Part shown: piece after piece, positions 38,885 to 42,226 of the stretch
How positions within the stretch are numbered: position 1 is the stretch's first letter
Layout of the letters: every line of letters begins with the position of its first letter
IMG/VR virus record: IMGVR_UViG_3300005936_000005
Span: 1 to 42,226 of that record
DNA from: a virus
Direction: 5' to 3' (one strand)
Length of the DNA stretch: 42,226 bases
The notes under the pieces: generated by a model
Seen by the model: only the letters and a program-made list of their open reading frames with translations
Told to the model about the DNA's origin: nothing
Database searches by the model: none
Position numbers and translations under genes: made by a program

Positions 38885-39469
38885 ATGGCACACTGAAACA
38901 ATACAAACACACCAGCTTATTTTGTTAAGTTATTAGGTGTAAAAGAAAAGAAACCTTTCTTTGAACTTTCTCATAAAGTTGAAGAAGAGTACGTAAAAGA
39001 ACAATGTTCGTTTATCGAAGGTACATTTGACAGTATCGAAAAAGGTACATACGAACGAGAATGAAAACCAAGGAATATATTCAAGCTAAATCTAAAAGAT
39101 AATGGTGAGAAATATATCCTAAATTTCTCGTATACACAATTAAGTAGAGGATTATTGAACTCACTGTTATGAGCTAAAGAGTTAAATAAGATTAGAATTG
39201 AGGTACGAGGTTATGTAAAAGAATGAGTAGCTAAGAACGCTATCAAGGTGTTATTAGATTGAGAGAAAGCTGAACGATCTATATCGTATGATGATATGAT
39301 GATGATGGTAGAGGTTATCAAAGACTCTAATGATGAGTATGTAAGTTCAGACTACAAAAAACTAGACAAATATCTTATGGATAAATTCGATGAACTTAAC
39401 AACAAGAAAGCAGTAAAAGAAGAAGTTAAAGAAGAGACAACAGAGGACAACGACTTACCTTTTAACTAG
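38885..39469 (+). CDS. ssb: Single-stranded DNA-binding protein
   Basis: 194 residues. The N-terminal 130 are a beta-type domain consistent with an OB fold (C-S-F-I-E-G-T-F-D-S-I, Y-I-L-N-F-S-Y-T-Q-L, R-I-E-V-R-G-Y-V). The protein ends in an acidic Lys/Glu tail closing with E-D-N-D-L-P-F-N, which matches the SSB C-terminal tip (D-D-x-I-P-F) that binds replication partners. It would coat single strands at the fork and in recombination, working with the primase-helicase and the NinG-like protein. Confidence 0.75.
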
Positions 39470-39517
39470 GAGCTTGATATTCTCCATAAAATGTCTAATT
39501 TTACCAACTAAATTACT

Positions 39518-39613
39518 ATGAAAATATTAAAATGTAAGCAATGTATGATAGAAAAAACATTAGATAGTTTTTTAGTTTCTAACCAACAACTATGGCACGA
39601 TTATGATTTATAA
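39518..39613 (+). CDS. Possible 31-residue zinc-knuckle stub
   Basis: M-K-I-L-K-C-K-Q-C-M-I-E-K-T-L-D-S-F begins like common small C-x-x-C proteins, where a second Cys pair would follow, but it stops soon after. It overlaps the next small frame by 22 bases. Either a truncated remnant or a real leader peptide. Confidence 0.35.
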   Translation: MKILKCKQCMIEKTLDSFLVSNQQLWHDYDL

Positions 39614-39696
39614 TACTGTTTATCCTCGCTTGCGTACGACCACCATTACGGTTTATTATAGCGTTATTCATAGCTTTAGCATTTATTAACTGATAG
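39592..39696 (+). CDS. Possible 34-residue membrane peptide
   Basis: Two short hydrophobic segments (F-I-I-L-F-I-L-A-C-V and F-I-I-A-L-F-I-A-L-A-F-I) joined by R-P-P-L-R, with TGA glycines at both ends. It starts after a TTTCTAACCAACAACT leader and ends one base before the next gene. Confidence 0.45.
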
Positions 39697-40212
39697 ATGA
39701 AAGAAATAATAAAAGATATCTGAGATTTGATTATTCATATAGAAAACGACACAAGAAGAACCAAGCTACCAGAGATGTCTATGAAGCTTATAGAGCTAAC
39801 ATTCATATTAGCTGAATCTAAACGTGAAGTAGTGAGGATGAAATGATTATACGATCGTACATTTATCAAGAAAAAAGAGTCATCTAAAATATACCTAGAG
39901 AAGTTAGCTAAAGACAAATACGAAAAAGCAGTTAGTATAGCAGACGAAAAAGATAAGAAGAAGATAAAACTTGATAAGGTATCGAATATAGACGCAGATG
40001 ATTTCACTAAGCTAGAGATATTATCGTTCGTGGAAGAGTCTATGAAAAACGAGCCATGATTCAACACTCTCGTAACCAAACTAGAAGAACATCAGATGGT
40101 TATGGTATATCTAGATCCTATCATCAGGAGTTATACAGAATTGATCAACTCATGGAAACATGTAGACAAATCACCAAAAGAAAGTTTTAACCCTTGAACA
40201 CAAACATGATAG
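39697..40212 (+). CDS. Helical hypothetical protein
   Basis: 171 residues, helical and charged, with L-I-E-L-T-F-I-L-A-E-S-K-R-E-V-V-R-M-K-G-L-Y-D in the first half and a Lys/Asp-rich middle (A-D-E-K-D-K-K-K-I-K-L-D-K). The pattern recalls small phage proteins that act with recombination or replication factors. ATG follows the upstream TAG with no gap, and the stop overlaps the next start. Unrecognised. Confidence 0.6.
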
Positions 40213-40430
40213 ATTTTATAGAATATCTTGTCGATGAACTGAACTTCAGGAAAGTCACCAAGATTTGTTGAACAACAGAGATAACGTTAAGAAAATATAT
40301 CAATGGCTGAAACATCAGACCATCGTTAGAGAAAAAAATAGCTAGTAACATAGATGTATGGGTATCAACAGTATGAGATGAACGGTTAGATAGCTGTACA
40401 GACAAAACTTTTATGAAATTCCAAGACTAA
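40206..40430 (+). CDS. Small helix-turn-helix protein
   Basis: 74 residues. The central K-V-T-K-I-C-G-T-T-E-I-T-L-R-K-Y-I-N-G-G followed by R-P-S-L-E-K-K-I-A is a classical helix-turn-helix with the lambda-repressor spacing: a helix, T-x-I-T-L-R-K-Y as recognition helix, N-G-G turn, and closing helix. It may be a transcription regulator (Cro-like), the only one seen in the window. Glycines of the turn include TGA. Translation is coupled to the upstream gene by overlap. Confidence 0.65.
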
Positions 40431-40432
40431 CT

Positions 40433-40513
40433 ATGGATAGAGAACGAATATATATCGGATCATTGTATCTGATACTAGCTACACTAATAATCCACTCAAT
40501 AATAATTTTTTAA
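40433..40513 (+). CDS. Possible 26-residue membrane peptide
   Basis: M-D-R-E-R start, then a hydrophobic helix (L-Y-L-I-L-A-T-L-I-I-H-S-I-I-I-F). No TGA. It begins two bases after the HTH gene. Short but consistent with the many small membrane peptides of this genome. Confidence 0.4.
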   Translation: MDRERIYIGSLYLILATLIIHSIIIF

Positions 40514-40532
40514 TTTTTCACCACCCTTTGAA

Positions 40533-40841
40533 ATGATTTATGCGTTATGATTACTAATGATTATTTGTCCTTTATTTATTATCGCTATGGTGTGGATACC
40601 AGCGCTGAATAAAATATGGGCAAAGATTGTAGTTACCGCTATAACTATATACTGTGTTATTATGTTATGTGTAGCTGGTGTACAATACAACACACTAGAA
40701 GACACAGAATGAGCGTTAGATTACAGTATGGATACACAGATAGATTACCTACTTTGTGTAGAAGAAGCAAACACAACAGACGATTTCTGAGATTGTGTTA
40801 TAGATTACCTAGACCTATTAGAAGAAGTGTTTTGAGATTAG
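40533..40841 (+). CDS. Two-helix membrane protein with acidic tail
   Basis: 102 residues: two transmembrane helices (about 3-21 and 29-48), then an acidic extramembrane tail with two Cys (L-C-V-E-E-A, G-D-C-V-I-D) and many Asp/Glu. Probably sits in the host membrane with the tail outside or in the cytoplasm. Just upstream of the lysozyme genes, so a lysis or signalling role is possible; unrecognised. Confidence 0.6.
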
Positions 40842-40867
40842 TATTTTTTAACCTTTAATGAAATAAA

Positions 40868-41134
40868 ATGAAAAAAAGACTTAATATCCCTTTTATTGTT
40901 ATGTTGGTATTGTTTTGTTTAACTATTGTTTATATCATAACACAACAAACAACTGAAGTGGTAACAGATTACAAAGAGATGACAGCTTGACAGTTGTTGG
41001 ATATCAAGATTGATTATGATGTTGATATTGATATATTGACAGCAAAAAGAGCGATAATAATAAACGAGTACGAGATAAGGAGATGACTAAAAACTCCAAT
41101 AGAAGAGCTAGATGAAGTGATGGGTTTGAAATAG
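40868..41134 (+). CDS. Membrane-anchored protein upstream of lysozyme (spanin-like)
   Basis: 88 residues: basic start, one transmembrane helix (I-P-F-I-V-M-L-V-L-F-C-L-T-I-V-Y-I-I), then a mostly charged segment. The 3' end overlaps the lysozyme-like gene by 52 bases in another frame. An anchor plus charged helix next to a muralytic enzyme is reminiscent of an inner spanin, but it could simply be a secreted or anchored accessory protein. Confidence 0.55.
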
Positions 41135-41523
41135 ACCAAGTGCAAGTAGCACCAAGTCAGAAAACTGTCAATGTTATAGAAGAAGGTAAAAAGATTACCC
41201 ACTTATGATATAAGATTGATGACATAAGACAACAATACGTACAATACGCTTACGATGTTTGAGGGATAGATTTAGTGTTGTTGATGGAATGCGAGAACGG
41301 GCAACGGAATCCTGCAACTAAAGGCGACTGAGGAGTAGCTCATGGGTTCTGTCAGATAAACACCAACTATCATACACTACCAACAAACTTCTTTGAATGG
41401 AAATCACAGATAGAGTTCTGTAATAAGAAGATGGTAGAGTGAACACCATTCTATTGACCTAGCAGGAATATAGATTGACAGAAATGTTATGAATATGTAA
41501 ATGATAGATTTAAGATAGATTAA
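41083..41523 (+). CDS. Lysozyme-like muralytic enzyme
   Basis: 146 residues. L-L-M-E-C-E-N-G-Q-R-N-P-A-T-K-G-D-G-G-V followed by A-H-G-F-C-Q-I-N matches the lytic transglycosylase/goose-type lysozyme core: Glu69 or Glu71 is the catalytic acid (the E-x-G pattern favours Glu71), and G-x-x-Q-I-N closes the site. The G-D-G-G run includes TGA. It cleaves peptidoglycan glycan strands. No signal peptide, so it needs a holin or the ejected tail to reach its substrate. ATG 41083 directly follows AAGGAG, unusually close, and overlaps the upstream gene by 52 bases. Confidence 0.75.
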
Positions 41524-41547
41524 CCTTTAACATTAACCTAAACAACC

Positions 41548-41772
41548 ATGAACAAATTCACCAGACCAACAGAAGACACAATCCAAAAGCTGACTGATGA
41601 TGATATAGTTATGCACTGAAGTATCTTGGATAAACTAATATCTTGAGAACTAACACACCCAGCTTTCATCAAAGAGCAAGATAGATGGACTAAAGAGTTC
41701 AGATCGAGACTCAACCTGATAGTGAACGACAGGAAATCTGAGCTAGCTAAGAACCTAAAGAAGAACAAATAG
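41548..41772 (+). CDS. Small helical hypothetical protein
   Basis: 74 residues, helical, two TGA glycines, basic C-terminus (K-N-L-K-K-N-K). Reads like a small coiled-coil accessory protein (W-T-K-E-F-R-S-R-L-N-L-I-V-N-D-R-K-S). Unrecognised. Confidence 0.6.
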
Positions 41773-41794
41773 ATTTTACTTTATATATAGAGTT

Positions 41795-42097
41795 ATGAAA
41801 ACACTAGAGCAGTTGAAAGAAAAGCGATTACAATTCGCAAGAGCTAATCCAAAGCATACAGATTTAATTAGAGAATTTATATCTGACATAAATAAACAAC
41901 TCCAAGAAGCACCAAAGGTAGAAGAAGATGTGGTAGAGAAAATTAAAGAACAATACACTAAAGATATAAAATTATTGAGAGAGTTATACAAACAAGAACT
42001 TGATGCAATATCATTAAAAAGTTTAGATGAGTTTTTAATACGAGCAAACAATAGACCAAGACATCTCACTCCAGCAGATACAAGTGATAGCGAGTAG
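41795..42097 (+). CDS. Charged helical hypothetical protein
   Basis: 100 residues, no TGA, helical and charged (T-L-E-Q-L-K-E-K-R-L-Q-F-A-R, then V-V-E-K-I-K-E-Q-Y-T-K-D-I). The polar end (T-P-A-D-T-S-D-S-E) is probably disordered. It is the last gene before the circular junction and precedes the lipoprotein gene by 43 bases. Unrecognised. Confidence 0.6.
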   Translation: MKTLEQLKEKRLQFARANPKHTDLIREFISDINKQLQEAPKVEEDVVEKIKEQYTKDIKLLRELYKQELDAISLKSLDEFLIRANNRPRHLTPADTSDSE

Positions 42098-42116
42098 AAT
42101 AGAAGCCACCACAAAT

Positions 42117-42226
42117 AAGTTTTATTATTAAAGATATATTATGAAAAAGTTATTTATTATGTTACCTATTTTGTTTTGAGTGTTATTGTTTTCTTGATGT
42201 TGAACACAACAAGTTATTGAACAGGT
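42117..42226. repeat. Terminal direct repeat (copy 2), circular overlap
   Basis: Exact second copy of bases 1-110. It holds the leader and first 28 codons plus two bases of the lipoprotein gene, starting with ATG at 42141. It follows directly on the gene ending at 42097, so across the junction the lipoprotein gene is simply the next gene of that transcription unit. Confidence 0.9.

Noticed and set aside
1-42226. TGA as tryptophan (code 4), or simple stop read-through
   Set aside because: TGG is in regular use as Trp, and TGA falls at conserved glycines. TGA is far too frequent, and never the final stop, for read-through.
1-42226. Standard-code phage with many frameshifts or decayed genes
   Set aside because: Frames are continuous across all TGA codons without any indel, and only TAA or TAG end them.

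Overview
The window is a complete, probably circular phage genome of about 42.1 kb. Bases 42117-42226 repeat bases 1-110 exactly, which is what a circular contig looks like when its ends overlap. Every gene I can support is on the + strand. Read with the standard code, nearly every long gene is broken by in-frame TGA. Read with TGA as a sense codon, the fragments join into intact genes that all end in TAA or TAG. TGA falls where conserved families need glycine: a lipobox (S-G-C), the rhamnan-synthesis motif N-G-G-Y-D-F-G, the papain motif N-S-W-G-x-x-W-G, the intein endonuclease motif Y-G-D-G-Y and a poly-glycine tail tip. Tryptophan is still written TGG. This is genetic code 25 (UGA = Gly), so the likely host is a member of Absconditabacteria (SR1) or Gracilibacteria. 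That host assignment is inference from the code alone.

Layout. 1-4.2 kb: a lipoprotein, a 338-base structured non-coding stretch, and an array of small AT-rich accessory genes. These include zinc-knuckle proteins, a cysteine-ladder repeat protein and two stubs of DNA methyltransferase. They are separated by copies of one intergenic repeat, and a tRNA-like folded element closes the array. 4.2-7.3 kb: a three-gene glycosylation cassette (RgpF-like protein, a methyltransferase-glycosyltransferase fusion, a GT2 enzyme) and a small zinc protein. 7.3-14.9 kb: packaging and head genes (small and large terminase, portal, scaffold-like protein, decoration-like protein, major capsid protein). 14.9-29.5 kb: tail and internal virion genes. 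Among these are a 940-residue protein with a CHAP domain, a 1293-residue protein with a C-terminal ADP-ribosyltransferase-like domain, a glycine-rich tip protein and a LamG protein. No tail sheath, tube or obvious tape measure is seen, which suggests a podovirus-like particle. 29.5-32.6 kb: a probable lysis and membrane module of small membrane proteins, ending in a papain-like cysteine protease split by a LAGLIDADG intein exactly at its catalytic cysteine.

32.6-34.2 kb: an AIPR-like (abortive-infection family) gene between two structured RNA elements, each with its own sigma70-type promoter. This is the most unusual unit in the window. 34.2-39.5 kb: replication and recombination genes (replisome organiser, a primase-helicase fusion, a NinG-like protein, an SSB-like protein). 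39.5-42.1 kb: small membrane proteins, an HTH protein and a lysozyme-like muralytic enzyme.

No DNA polymerase, RNA polymerase, integrase or canonical tRNA gene was recognised. The phage therefore appears lytic and dependent on host polymerases and, for UGA decoding, on a host tRNA-Gly(UCA). The two best-expressed virion genes, major capsid and decoration, contain no in-frame TGA although they are rich in glycine.
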